DNA of 15,253 nt from an uncultured Eubacteriales bacterium (GCA_900547745.1 URHT01000036.1:1-15253), one strand, 5' to 3'. Positions 1 to 5,318 are shown, counted from the stretch's first letter. Made by a program: numbers and translations. The notes: generated from the letters alone by a model not told the origin.

Positions 1-55
1 CGGCCACCTTACCGGAGGTATCGGGAACCTGCTTAACAGTGACGATGATTTTCAT
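1..55 (-). CDS. etfB: Electron transfer flavoprotein beta subunit, N-terminal fragment (partial)
   Basis: Only the first 18 codons are in the window; the gene runs off the left edge. The visible N-terminus, MKIIVTVKQVPDTSGKVA, matches the very conserved start of EtfB (MKI.V.VKQVPDT). EtfB pairs with EtfA to carry electrons to or from butyryl-CoA dehydrogenase; in clostridia the Bcd/EtfAB complex couples crotonyl-CoA reduction to ferredoxin reduction by NADH (family knowledge). The ATG is fixed by an AGGAGGT ribosome site at 66-72, ten bases upstream. It follows bcd with a 20-base gap in the same operon. etfA is expected next, outside the window. Confidence 0.88.
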   Translation of the reverse strand, partial: MKIIVTVKQVPDTSGKVA

Positions 56-75
56 TTTACCTTTTACCTCCTCAA

Positions 76-1239
76 TTACTTAACGCCCAGATTGCTGGCG
101 ATGACCATGCGCTGGACCTCGGAAGTGCCCTCGTAGATCTCAGTGATCTTGGCATCGCGCATCATGCGCTCCACAGGATACTCACGGGTGTAACCGTAAC
201 CGCCGAACAGCTGAACGGCGCGGCGGGTCACATCGGAAGCGGCCTCGGCGGCAAACAGCTTGGCCATGGCGGCGTCCATGGAGTAGGGCTCGTGGTTCTG
301 CTTCTTCATGGCAGCAGCGTAGACCACATACTGAGCGGCCTGCATACGGGTATGCATATCGGCCAGCTGGAACTGGGTGTTCTGGAACTGGGAGATGCGC
401 TTACCGAACTGAACGCGCTCCTTGGTGTACTTGATGGCTTCCTCAACGGCGCCCTCGCCCAGACCCAGAGCCTGGGAAGCGATACCGATACGGCCGCCGT
501 CCAGCGTCTTCATGGCGATCTTGAAGCCCTCGCCCTTCTTGCCCAGCATACGATCCTTGGGGATCACGCAATCCTCGAAGATCAGATCGCAGGTGGAGCT
601 GCCGCGGATGCCCATCTTCTTCTCGTGCTTGCCCTGAGAGAAGCCCTTGTCGTCCTTCTCCACGATGAAAGCGGAGATCTCCTTCATGGAGCGGCCGCGC
701 TTGTCGGTGACCTTGCCGGTGACGGCGATGATGACGAAGGTGTCAGCCACGTTACCGTTGGTGATGAAGCACTTGGAGCCGTTCAGGATGTAGTTCTCGC
801 CGGACTCGTCCAGCACGGCGGTGGTCTGCTGGCCCTGAGCGTCGGTACCGGCGCCGGGCTCGGTCAGACCGAAAGCACCGATCTTCTTGCCGGAGCACAG
901 GTCGGGCAGATACTTCATCTTCTGCTCCTCGGTGCCGTTCTCAAAGATGGGGGCGGCGCACAGGGAGGTGTGGGCGGAAACGATAACAGCGGTGGTGCCG
1001 CAGACCTTAGCCAGCTCCTCCACGCACATTGCATAGGACAGCACGTCGGCGCCGGCGCCGCCGTACTCCTTGGGGAAGTAAATGCCCATCATACCCAGCT
1101 TCGCCATCTTCTCGACGGTTTCCATGGGGAAGCGCTCTTCCTCGTCGATCTCGGCGGCCAGGGGCTTTACTTCGTTCTCTGCAAATTCGCGGTACATCTT
1201 GCGAACGAGCAGCTGTTCCTTAGTCAGATGGAAATCCAT
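76..1239 (-). CDS. bcd: Butyryl-CoA dehydrogenase (short-chain acyl-CoA dehydrogenase)
   Basis: A 387-residue flavoprotein of normal length for the short-chain acyl-CoA dehydrogenase family. It reduces crotonyl-CoA to butyryl-CoA with electrons from the EtfAB pair encoded just downstream. The N-terminal helical domain is followed by the FAD/substrate strand segment FGLTEPGAGTDA (near residue 125) and FITNG (near 160). The C-terminal helical domain carries RVQFGK and GGYGYTREYPVERMMRDAKI. The motif ITEIYEGTSEVQR holds Glu370, in the position of the catalytic base of SCAD and of Megasphaera butyryl-CoA dehydrogenase. The start is supported by AAGGAG about ten bases upstream. It lies 24 bases after hbd and 20 bases before etfB. 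Butyryl-CoA is inferred as the product from the neighbours, because family members also act on other short acyl-CoAs. Confidence 0.93.
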   Translation of the reverse strand: MDFHLTKEQLLVRKMYREFAENEVKPLAAEIDEEERFPMETVEKMAKLGMMGIYFPKEYGGAGADVLSYAMCVEELAKVCGTTAVIVSAHTSLCAAPIFENGTEEQKMKYLPDLCSGKKIGAFGLTEPGAGTDAQGQQTTAVLDESGENYILNGSKCFITNGNVADTFVIIAVTGKVTDKRGRSMKEISAFIVEKDDKGFSQGKHEKKMGIRGSSTCDLIFEDCVIPKDRMLGKKGEGFKIAMKTLDGGRIGIASQALGLGEGAVEEAIKYTKERVQFGKRISQFQNTQFQLADMHTRMQAAQYVVYAAAMKKQNHEPYSMDAAMAKLFAAEAASDVTRRAVQLFGGYGYTREYPVERMMRDAKITEIYEGTSEVQRMVIASNLGVK

Positions 1240-1263
1240 ACTCTTTTCTCCTTTTCCTGATTT

Positions 1264-2100
1264 TTACTTGTTGTAGTTGAAGAAGCCTTCGCCGGACTTA
1301 ATACCCAATTTGCCCGCACGAACCATCTTCCGGATCAGCACGTTTGCGCGATACTTGCTATCGTGAGTCTCGTTGAACAGCACGTCCATAATGTTCAGCA
1401 CCACGTCCCAGCCGATCAGGTCGCCCAGATGCAGGGGGCCCATGGGGTGGTTGCAGCCCAGCTGCATAGCAATATCGATATCTTCCGCGGAGGCAACGCC
1501 TTCCTGCAGAACGCAAACGCCCTCATTGCAGTAGGGGATCAGGATCTTGTTGACCACAAAGCCGGGAGCCTCGTTGACCACCACGGGGGTCTTACCGATC
1601 TCGGTGGAGAGGTTCTTGATGTAGTCCACCAGCTCAGCGGGGGTGTTGCCGCCGGCAATGACCTCCACCAGCTTCATGGCGGGCACCGGGTTGAAGAAGT
1701 GCATGCCGATGAGGTGGTGCTTCAGGCCCTGACCCATCTCGGTGATGGACAGAGAGGAGGTGTTGGAGGCGAAGATCGTCTCGTCCTTGCACAGAGCGTC
1801 CAGCTTGCCCAGCAGCTCCTTCTTGACGGCCATGTTCTCGGCAACGCACTCGATGACCAGATCGGCATCGGCGGCACCCTCGAACTCCTCCACCAGAACG
1901 CGGCTCATGATATCATCAGCAGCTTCCTGGGTCATCTTGCCCTTGGCGACCTTCTTGTTCAGGGAGGCGGCCAGCTTGTCCTTATGACGCTGCGCGCTTG
2001 CCGTGCTGGATGCATACATCAGGGCGGTGTGGCCCTTCGCTGCGAAAACCTGAGCAATACCGCTGCCCATCGTACCTGCGCCAAATACTGCTACTTTCAT
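1264..2100 (-). CDS. hbd: 3-hydroxybutyryl-CoA dehydrogenase
   Basis: A 278-residue enzyme, close to the 280-285 usual for clostridial Hbd. It reduces acetoacetyl-CoA to 3-hydroxybutyryl-CoA in the butyrate pathway. The N-terminal Rossmann motif is GAGTMG (7-12). SNTSSLSI (112-119) gives the substrate-binding serine, HFFNP gives catalytic His134, KLVEV gives its partner Glu146, and APGFVVNKIL holds Asn183. NHPMGPL and GKLGIKSGEGFFNY complete the C-terminal domain. One feature is odd: the strand that in most Hbd proteins ends in an acidic residue (LRDI in Clostridium acetobutylicum, from memory) reads LMYASS here, with Ala30-Ser31-Ser32. That suggests NADP(H) rather than NAD(H) (see findings). 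The ATG follows AGGAGG at normal spacing. The gene lies between crt and bcd, with a 67-base crt-hbd gap containing a hairpin. Confidence 0.94.
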   Translation of the reverse strand: MKVAVFGAGTMGSGIAQVFAAKGHTALMYASSTASAQRHKDKLAASLNKKVAKGKMTQEAADDIMSRVLVEEFEGAADADLVIECVAENMAVKKELLGKLDALCKDETIFASNTSSLSITEMGQGLKHHLIGMHFFNPVPAMKLVEVIAGGNTPAELVDYIKNLSTEIGKTPVVVNEAPGFVVNKILIPYCNEGVCVLQEGVASAEDIDIAMQLGCNHPMGPLHLGDLIGWDVVLNIMDVLFNETHDSKYRANVLIRKMVRAGKLGIKSGEGFFNYNK

Positions 2101-2136
2101 GATTGTTCCTCCTAATTAAAATTTTACATGAATTGC

Positions 2137-2166
2137 TTAATTATCAGGCTCGCGCCTGTCAATTAA
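2137..2166 (-). other. Intercistronic hairpin between crt and hbd
   Basis: On the minus-strand transcript, directly after the crt stop codon, two 13-base arms (2154-2166 and 2137-2149) flank a GCGA loop. The inner stem CAGGC/GCCTG is perfect. Outside it come one A-A mismatch and one G-U pair, then TTAATT/AATTAA. GCGA fits the stable GNRA tetraloop class. No T-run follows, so it is unlikely to be a terminator. A role in RNA processing or in stabilising one side of the operon transcript is inference. Confidence 0.55.
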
Positions 2167-2167
2167 C

Positions 2168-2947
2168 TTACTTGTTCCGGTAGGGCTCGTGCTTGCGCTT
2201 TTCCAGGAAGGCGCCCATGCCCTCCTTCTGATCCGCCGTCTCGAAGCAGCTGCCGAACAGCTTTTCCTCGATGACGATGGCCTGATCCATGTCGGTCTGC
2301 AGGCCGTCGTTGATGGCCTTCTTGCAGGCGCGGACGGCGATGGGGGCGTTCCTGGCGATGGTCTGTGCCAGCTTCTCCGCGGCGGGCATCAGCTCCTCCA
2401 GCGGGTAGACGGCGTTGACCAGACCGATGCGATACGCCTCGTCGGCCTTGATGTTCTTGGCGGTGTAGATCAGCTGCTTGGCCATGCCGGGGCCGACCAG
2501 ACGGGCCAGACGCTGGGTGCCGCCGAAGCCGGGGGTGATGCCCAGACCCGTCTCGGGCTGGCCGAACACGGCGGTGTCGGCGCAGATGCGGATATCGCAG
2601 CTCATGCTCAGCTCGCAGCCGCCGCCCAGCGCGAAGCCGTTGACAGCAGCGACGGTGGGGATGGGCAGCGTCTCGATGCGGCGGAACACGTCGTTGCCGT
2701 GCTTGCCGAAGGCCTCGCCACCCTCCTTGGTCAGGGTGCTCATCTCGCCGATGTCGGCGCCGGCCACGAAGGCCTTCTCGCCGCTGCCGGTGATGACCAG
2801 CGCATAAATATCCTGATCGGCGGCAACAATATCCACCAGCTCGTTCAGGTCGGACAGCACCTCAGAATTCAGAGCGTTCAGCGCCTTGGGCCGGTTGATG
2901 GTGGCCACGGCGATATGCTCCTTCTTTTCCAGCAGAACATGAGTCAT
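2168..2947 (-). CDS. crt: 3-hydroxybutyryl-CoA dehydratase (crotonase)
   Basis: A 259-residue enoyl-CoA hydratase/isomerase-family protein of typical length. In this operon it should dehydrate 3-hydroxybutyryl-CoA to crotonyl-CoA. The oxyanion-hole segments are FVAGADI (60-66) and GFALGGGCEL (104-113). The two catalytic glutamates are Glu112 (GGGCELSMSCDIR) and Glu132 (GQPETGLGITPGFGGTQRL), as in rat enoyl-CoA hydratase. INRPKALNAL near the N-terminus is the usual CoA-binding start of the family. The ATG is supported by AAGGAGG seven bases upstream. It is the first gene of the operon, reached from a promoter about 100 bases upstream. Crotonase-fold enzymes vary in substrate, so the exact assignment rests on hbd and bcd beside it. 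Confidence 0.93.
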   Translation of the reverse strand: MTHVLLEKKEHIAVATINRPKALNALNSEVLSDLNELVDIVAADQDIYALVITGSGEKAFVAGADIGEMSTLTKEGGEAFGKHGNDVFRRIETLPIPTVAAVNGFALGGGCELSMSCDIRICADTAVFGQPETGLGITPGFGGTQRLARLVGPGMAKQLIYTAKNIKADEAYRIGLVNAVYPLEELMPAAEKLAQTIARNAPIAVRACKKAINDGLQTDMDQAIVIEEKLFGSCFETADQKEGMGAFLEKRKHEPYRNK

Positions 2948-2973
2948 ATCAATTCCTCCTTACATCCTGTTCC

Positions 2974-3031
2974 GCCGCAGCAAATACCGCTGCGGCAGCG
3001 TGTCAGAGAGGGCAAAGCGCCCTGCGGGCGC
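2974..3031 (-). promoter_or_regulatory. 5' leader of the crt operon with two small hairpins
   Basis: Between the inferred start of transcription (about 3046) and crt lie two GC-rich inverted repeats. One is 3017-3022 with 3026-3031 (GCGCCC/GGGCGC, 3-base loop). The other is 2974-2980 with 2990-2996 (GCCGCAG/CTGCGGC, 9-base loop). Both are perfect. Neither is followed by a clear T-run in the transcribed direction, so attenuation is possible but unproven; they may only be leader structure. Confidence 0.4.
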
Positions 3032-3052
3032 AATCCTCCACATACATTCTGT

Positions 3053-3081
3053 ATTATAGTAGACCGTTAGAATTTTATCAA
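3053..3081 (-). promoter_or_regulatory. Sigma-A promoter of the crt-hbd-bcd-etf operon
   Basis: Read on the minus strand: -35 TTGATA (3076-3081, five of six consensus bases), a 17-base spacer, and -10 TATAAT (3053-3058, perfect). The predicted start is near 3046, giving a leader of about 100 bases before crt. This is the strongest vegetative promoter in the window, which fits a high-flux central energy pathway. Confidence 0.82.
3064..3081 (-). promoter_or_regulatory. Candidate Rex (redox repressor) operator over the crt -35
   Basis: The minus strand reads TTGATAAAATTCTAACGG. Compared with the Firmicutes Rex site as I recall it (TTGTTAA, 4 bases, TTAACAA), 10 of 14 fixed positions agree: the left half matches six of seven and the right half four of seven. 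The site covers the -35 and most of the spacer, where a repressor would block polymerase. Rex is known to control crt-bcd-etf operons in clostridia. The match is imperfect, so this is a candidate only. Confidence 0.42.
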
Positions 3082-3205
3082 GTCCAACCGATAGTGCTTT
3101 TGCTTTTTTAGCAGTTCTCACAAAAGTTGACGCCGTTCTTTGCGCAATTTTAAGGGTAGAACCTCGTCATTTCCGGGGAAATTCCGGCTTCGGGGAATTT
3201 GGGGT
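3082..3205. other. Intergenic spacer between the crt and trmB promoters
   Basis: No gene is supported here. The stretch lies between the divergent crt promoter and the trmB promoter. It holds only a small inverted repeat, AAATTCC at 3179-3185 with GGAATTT at 3194-3200, and a TTGACG at 3127-3132 with no good -10 at proper spacing. Confidence 0.5.
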
Positions 3206-3234
3206 TTGCAACAGGACGGAAAATGTGGTATATT
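3206..3234 (+). promoter_or_regulatory. Predicted sigma-A promoter of trmB
   Basis: -35 TTGCAA (3206-3211, four of six), a 17-base spacer, and -10 TATATT (3229-3234, five of six). The same -35 hexamer and spacing occur in front of glnS. The start would be about 3241, in the AAAA run. The -10 box forms part of the left arm of a perfect inverted repeat (3229-3255), so any protein binding that repeat would compete with polymerase. Confidence 0.6.
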
Positions 3235-3255
3235 AGCCGTAAAACGGCTAATATA
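3229..3255. repeat. Perfect 12-bp inverted repeat over the trmB -10 and start site
   Basis: TATATTAGCCGT (3229-3240), spacer AAA, then its exact complement ACGGCTAATATA (3244-3255). If the trmB promoter is placed correctly, the RNA starts in the spacer and cannot fold this hairpin. That favours a DNA operator or cruciform-type element over an RNA structure. The binding protein is unknown. Confidence 0.75.
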
Positions 3256-3260
3256 TCTGA

Positions 3261-3309
3261 CCGCCGGTTTTCTCGCCCGGTAAGACCGGGCAACCGAAAA
3301 CGCCGGCGA
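3261..3309 (+). repeat. Compound hairpin in the trmB leader
   Basis: The inner arms GCCCGGT (3275-3281) and ACCGGGC (3285-3291) pair perfectly around AAG. The outer arms, CGCCGGTTTTC and GAAAACGCCGGCG, pair around them with one bulged G, making a long interrupted stem. No T-run follows. It lies in the predicted trmB leader. Confidence 0.6.
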
Positions 3310-3310
3310 A

Positions 3311-3340
3311 TTATGCCATGGCGCGGGCGCCATGGCATAA
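3311..3340. repeat. Perfect 14-bp palindrome upstream of trmB
   Basis: TTATGCCATGGCGC (3311-3324), spacer GG, then its exact complement (3327-3340). In RNA it would form a very stable 13-bp stem with a CGGG loop ending about 27 bases before the ribosome site. A-rich sequence, not T-rich, follows on the plus strand, so it is not a normal terminator. Confidence 0.8.
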
Positions 3341-3367
3341 AAACAGGTGAGAAGCTTTACCACATAT

Positions 3368-3373
3368 GGGAGG
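3368..3373 (+). promoter_or_regulatory. Ribosome binding site that sets the trmB start
   Basis: GGGAGG, with 11 bases to the ATG at 3385. The open frame continues far upstream through the palindromes with no other ribosome site, so this element decides the start. Confidence 0.7.
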
Positions 3374-3384
3374 AAGTCTGCGCC

Positions 3385-4068
3385 ATGCGTATGCGAAAAA
3401 AGAAGAATCTGGCGCCCCGGATGGAGGCCTGCGGCGGCTGTCTCATCCGCGATCCCTTTGCCATGCGGGGCAGTTGGCGGACGCTGATGCCCGATGCGCG
3501 GGAGCTGCGGGTGGAGCTGGGCTGCGGCAAGGGGCGCTTCACGGCGGACACCGCCGCCGCCGAGCCGGACGTGCTGCTCATCGCCGTGGAGAAGGTGCCC
3601 GACGCCATGGTGGTGGCCATGGAGCGGGTGACGGAGGCCGGACTGAAAAACGTGTTCTTCGTGGACGGCGACGCGGCGCTGCTGCCGGACATGTTCGCCC
3701 CCGGCGAGGTAGACCGGCTGTACATCAATTTCTGCGATCCGTGGCCCAAGAGCAACCAGAAGAAGCGGCGGCTCACCCACGGGAACTTCCTGAGGCTGTA
3801 CCGCCAGGTGCTGGCCGAGGGTGGGCAGATCCACTTCAAGACCGACAACGACAAGCTGTTTGCGTGGTCGCTGGAGGAGATCCCCCGGTTCGGCTTCCGG
3901 CTGTCGGAGGTCACCACAGACCTGCACCGGGACGGCCCGGTGGGGGTCATGACCGACTACGAGCGGAAGTTCTTCAGCGAGGGCAAGAACATCAACCGGT
4001 GCGTGGCCGCCATGGTGCCGTGGGAGGAGCCTGCGGAGCCGGAGGACGCGGAGGACGCAGGGGCATAA
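3385..4068 (+). CDS. trmB: tRNA (guanine-N7-)-methyltransferase TrmB
   Basis: A 227-residue S-adenosylmethionine-dependent enzyme that makes m7G46 in the variable loop of many tRNAs. The length fits the family (210-240). The SAM-binding motif is ELGCGKGRF (44-52). VEK (68-70) is the acidic end of the next strand. The catalytic and tRNA-contact region is NFCDPWPKSNQKKRRLTH, starting at 115 with DPWPK at 118-122. HFKTDN (150-155) and TDYERKF (190-196) are the conserved C-terminal motifs. The start at 3385 is chosen for its GGGAGG site and for a basic N-terminus like other TrmB proteins; ATG 3391 is a less likely alternative. The C-terminal tail is rich in Glu and Asp. It is a single-gene unit with its own promoter and terminator, convergent with sigG. 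Confidence 0.93.
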   Translation: MRMRKKKNLAPRMEACGGCLIRDPFAMRGSWRTLMPDARELRVELGCGKGRFTADTAAAEPDVLLIAVEKVPDAMVVAMERVTEAGLKNVFFVDGDAALLPDMFAPGEVDRLYINFCDPWPKSNQKKRRLTHGNFLRLYRQVLAEGGQIHFKTDNDKLFAWSLEEIPRFGFRLSEVTTDLHRDGPVGVMTDYERKFFSEGKNINRCVAAMVPWEEPAEPEDAEDAGA

Positions 4069-4074
4069 CGAAGC

Positions 4075-4107
4075 AAGCACGGCAGGGGTTTTCCCCGCCG
4101 TGCTTTT
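4075..4107 (+). terminator. Rho-independent terminator between trmB and sigG
   Basis: The arms AAGCACGGC-A-GGGG and CCCC-GCCGTGCTT pair with one bulged A around a TTTT loop. A short T-run follows on the plus strand. It begins six bases after the trmB stop. The minus-strand side has a poorer T-tract (GCTTCGTT), but it may also serve the convergent sigG transcript. Confidence 0.8.
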
Positions 4108-4118
4108 GCGTATGCCGT

Positions 4119-4892
4119 TCACATGCTCCGGCGGATGGCGCTGATAGCGCCCTTTTCCAGCCGGGATACCTGCGCCTGCGAAATGCCGATCTCGCTGCTG
4201 ACCTCCATCTGGGTCTTGCCCTGACAGAACCGGAGGGCCAGAATACTGCGCTCACGGGGCTCCAGCCGGGAAATGGCCTCCTTCAGGGCAATGCGATCCA
4301 GCCAGTTCTCGTCGGTGTTCCGGTCATCCCGCACCTGGTCCATGACGCACACCGCGTCGCCCCCGCCGTCGGCATACACCGGCTCGTACAGGCTGACGGG
4401 GTCCACGATGGCGTCCATGGCGAACACCACGTCCTCCCGCGGGATGTCCAGATATTTTGCGATCTGCTCCACGGTGGGCTCCCGCTGGCTCTCAGCCTGC
4501 AGCTTCTCCCGGGCCTGCAGAACCTTATAGGCCGTGTCCCGCATGCTGCGGCTGACCCGGACGGCGCTGTTGTCCCGCAGGTAGCGGCGTATCTCCCCCA
4601 CGATCATGGGCACGCCGTAGGTGGAGAACCGCACCGGCTGGTCGATGTCGAAGTTGTCGATAGCCTTCATCAGGCCGATGCAGCCCACCTGAAACAGGTC
4701 GTCCACGTTCTCGCCCCGGCCCTGAAATTTCTGGAGCACCGACAGCACCAGCCGCAGGTTGCCGCAGATCAGCTGCTCCCGCGCCGCCGTGTCGCCGGCC
4801 TTGGTGCGGCGCAGCAGCGCCACCATCTCATCGTTTTTCAGCACCGGCAGCTTGGCTGTGTTGATGCCGCAGATCTCCACTTTCCCCCGCAT
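4119..4892 (-). CDS. sigG: RNA polymerase sporulation sigma factor SigG
   Basis: A 257-residue sigma-70-family factor that directs late forespore transcription. The N-terminus, KVEICGINTAKLPVLKN (4-20), is a signature of SigG rather than SigF or SigE. Region 2 contains GNLRLVLSVLQKF (44-56) and DLFQVGCIGLMKAIDNFD (65-82), then RFSTYGVPMIVGEIRRYLRD (88-107). Region 4 ends with GKTQMEVSSEIGISQAQVSRLE, the helix-turn-helix that reads the -35. The ATG at 4890-4892 is preferred over an in-frame GTG at 4908-4910, because AAGGA lies at nine-base spacing before the ATG and the predicted RNA start is nearly at the GTG; this also matches the length of Bacillus SigG (about 260). The gene is alone here, without spoIIGA-sigE upstream. 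A forespore-type promoter precedes it. Confidence 0.95.
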   Translation of the reverse strand: MRGKVEICGINTAKLPVLKNDEMVALLRRTKAGDTAAREQLICGNLRLVLSVLQKFQGRGENVDDLFQVGCIGLMKAIDNFDIDQPVRFSTYGVPMIVGEIRRYLRDNSAVRVSRSMRDTAYKVLQAREKLQAESQREPTVEQIAKYLDIPREDVVFAMDAIVDPVSLYEPVYADGGGDAVCVMDQVRDDRNTDENWLDRIALKEAISRLEPRERSILALRFCQGKTQMEVSSEIGISQAQVSRLEKGAISAIRRSM

Positions 4893-4901
4893 GTGCGCCC
4901 G

Positions 4902-4906
4902 TCCTT
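4902..4906 (-). promoter_or_regulatory. Ribosome binding site that sets the sigG start
   Basis: AAGGA on the minus strand, nine bases before the ATG at 4892. It lies just downstream of the upstream GTG (4908-4910), so that GTG cannot use it and is a poor start. Confidence 0.65.
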
Positions 4907-4921
4907 CCACTGTGATAGTGG

Positions 4922-4951
4922 CAGTATTTCCCGGCGCGGCGGCGGCTATTC
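4922..4951 (-). promoter_or_regulatory. Forespore (sigma-F/sigma-G type) promoter of sigG
   Basis: The minus strand carries GAATA (4947-4951), 15 bases, then GGAAATACTG (4922-4931). The -10 region fits the sigma-F pattern GGnrAnAnTr as I recall it. Read in the sigma-G register, GAATA - 18 bases - AATACTG fits GMATR and five of seven of CATNMTA. Transcription would start near 4915, leaving a leader of about 23 bases with the AAGGA site. Bacillus sigG is likewise switched on by sigma-F and then by itself. No vegetative promoter is evident. Confidence 0.6.
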
Positions 4952-5027
4952 CACAGGGCGGAATGTCCCCGGAAACGACAGCATGGGACAGGCGGCGCGG
5001 CGCATAGAGTAGGTCGGGGTGAGTGCG

Positions 5028-5318
5028 ATGCTGTGCAAATTTTCCATGCTGCGGCGCAAGGAGGTCATCAACCTGTGCGACGGGTGCCGGCTGGGCTGCG
5101 TGGGCGATCTGGACGTGCAGGTGCCGGAGGGCACGGTGAAGGGCATCATCGTGTTCGGGCCGTGCCGGTTTTTCGGACTGTTCGGGCGCGGGGAGGATTT
5201 CTACGTCCCGTGGGACTGCATCCAGAAGTTTGGGGACGACATCATCCTCATCGACAAGCCCTTCCAGAAGCGGCAGCCGCCACCGCCGCCCCGGCGGAAA
5301 AAGGGGTGGTTCGGGTGA
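5028..5318 (+). CDS. ylmC: YlmC/YmxH family sporulation protein (PRC-barrel type)
   Basis: A 96-residue protein resembling the small YlmC/YmxH family, whose molecular role is unknown. The segment MLRRKEVINLCDGCRLGCVGDLDV is the recognisable core: a start such as (R/K)(E/D)(V/I)(I/V)N..DG.(R/K)LG..GD.(D/E). Strands GTVKGIIVFG, DFYVPWDCIQKFG and DDIILID follow, as in a PRC-barrel. The last 20 residues are a proline run and then a basic tail (QPPPPPRRKKGWFG). ATG 5028 is chosen because GGGGTGAG lies just before it; an upstream GTG (5019) overlaps that site. In Bacillus and many clostridia ylmC lies close to sigG; here the two are divergent neighbours 135 bases apart, so the linkage persists but the orientation has changed. 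Confidence 0.78.
   Translation: MLCKFSMLRRKEVINLCDGCRLGCVGDLDVQVPEGTVKGIIVFGPCRFFGLFGRGEDFYVPWDCIQKFGDDIILIDKPFQKRQPPPPPRRKKGWFG

Noticed and set aside
292..1260. A 322-codon open frame on the plus strand opposite bcd
   Set aside because: Composition rich in Gly, His, Leu and Asp, no recognisable motif, no ribosome site; it is the antisense of a certain gene in GC-rich DNA.
3127..3154. An alternative trmB promoter, TTGACG with TTTAAG
   Set aside because: The -10 is poor with a 16-base spacer; the pair at 3206-3234 is better and closer to the gene.
3311..3340. The 14-bp palindrome as a transcription terminator
   Set aside because: No T-run follows on either strand.
3223..3365. A riboswitch-like junction closed by ATGTGGTA/TACCACAT
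   Set aside because: The predicted trmB promoter starts RNA at about 3241, after the left arm, so the closing stem would not be transcribed. It matches no riboswitch I know. Kept only as an unexplained repeat cluster.
4981..5010. A sigma-E type promoter for ylmC (GCATGGG, 15 bases, CATAGAGT)
   Set aside because: Only four of seven and six of eight positions fit, and the start would fall on the ribosome site.
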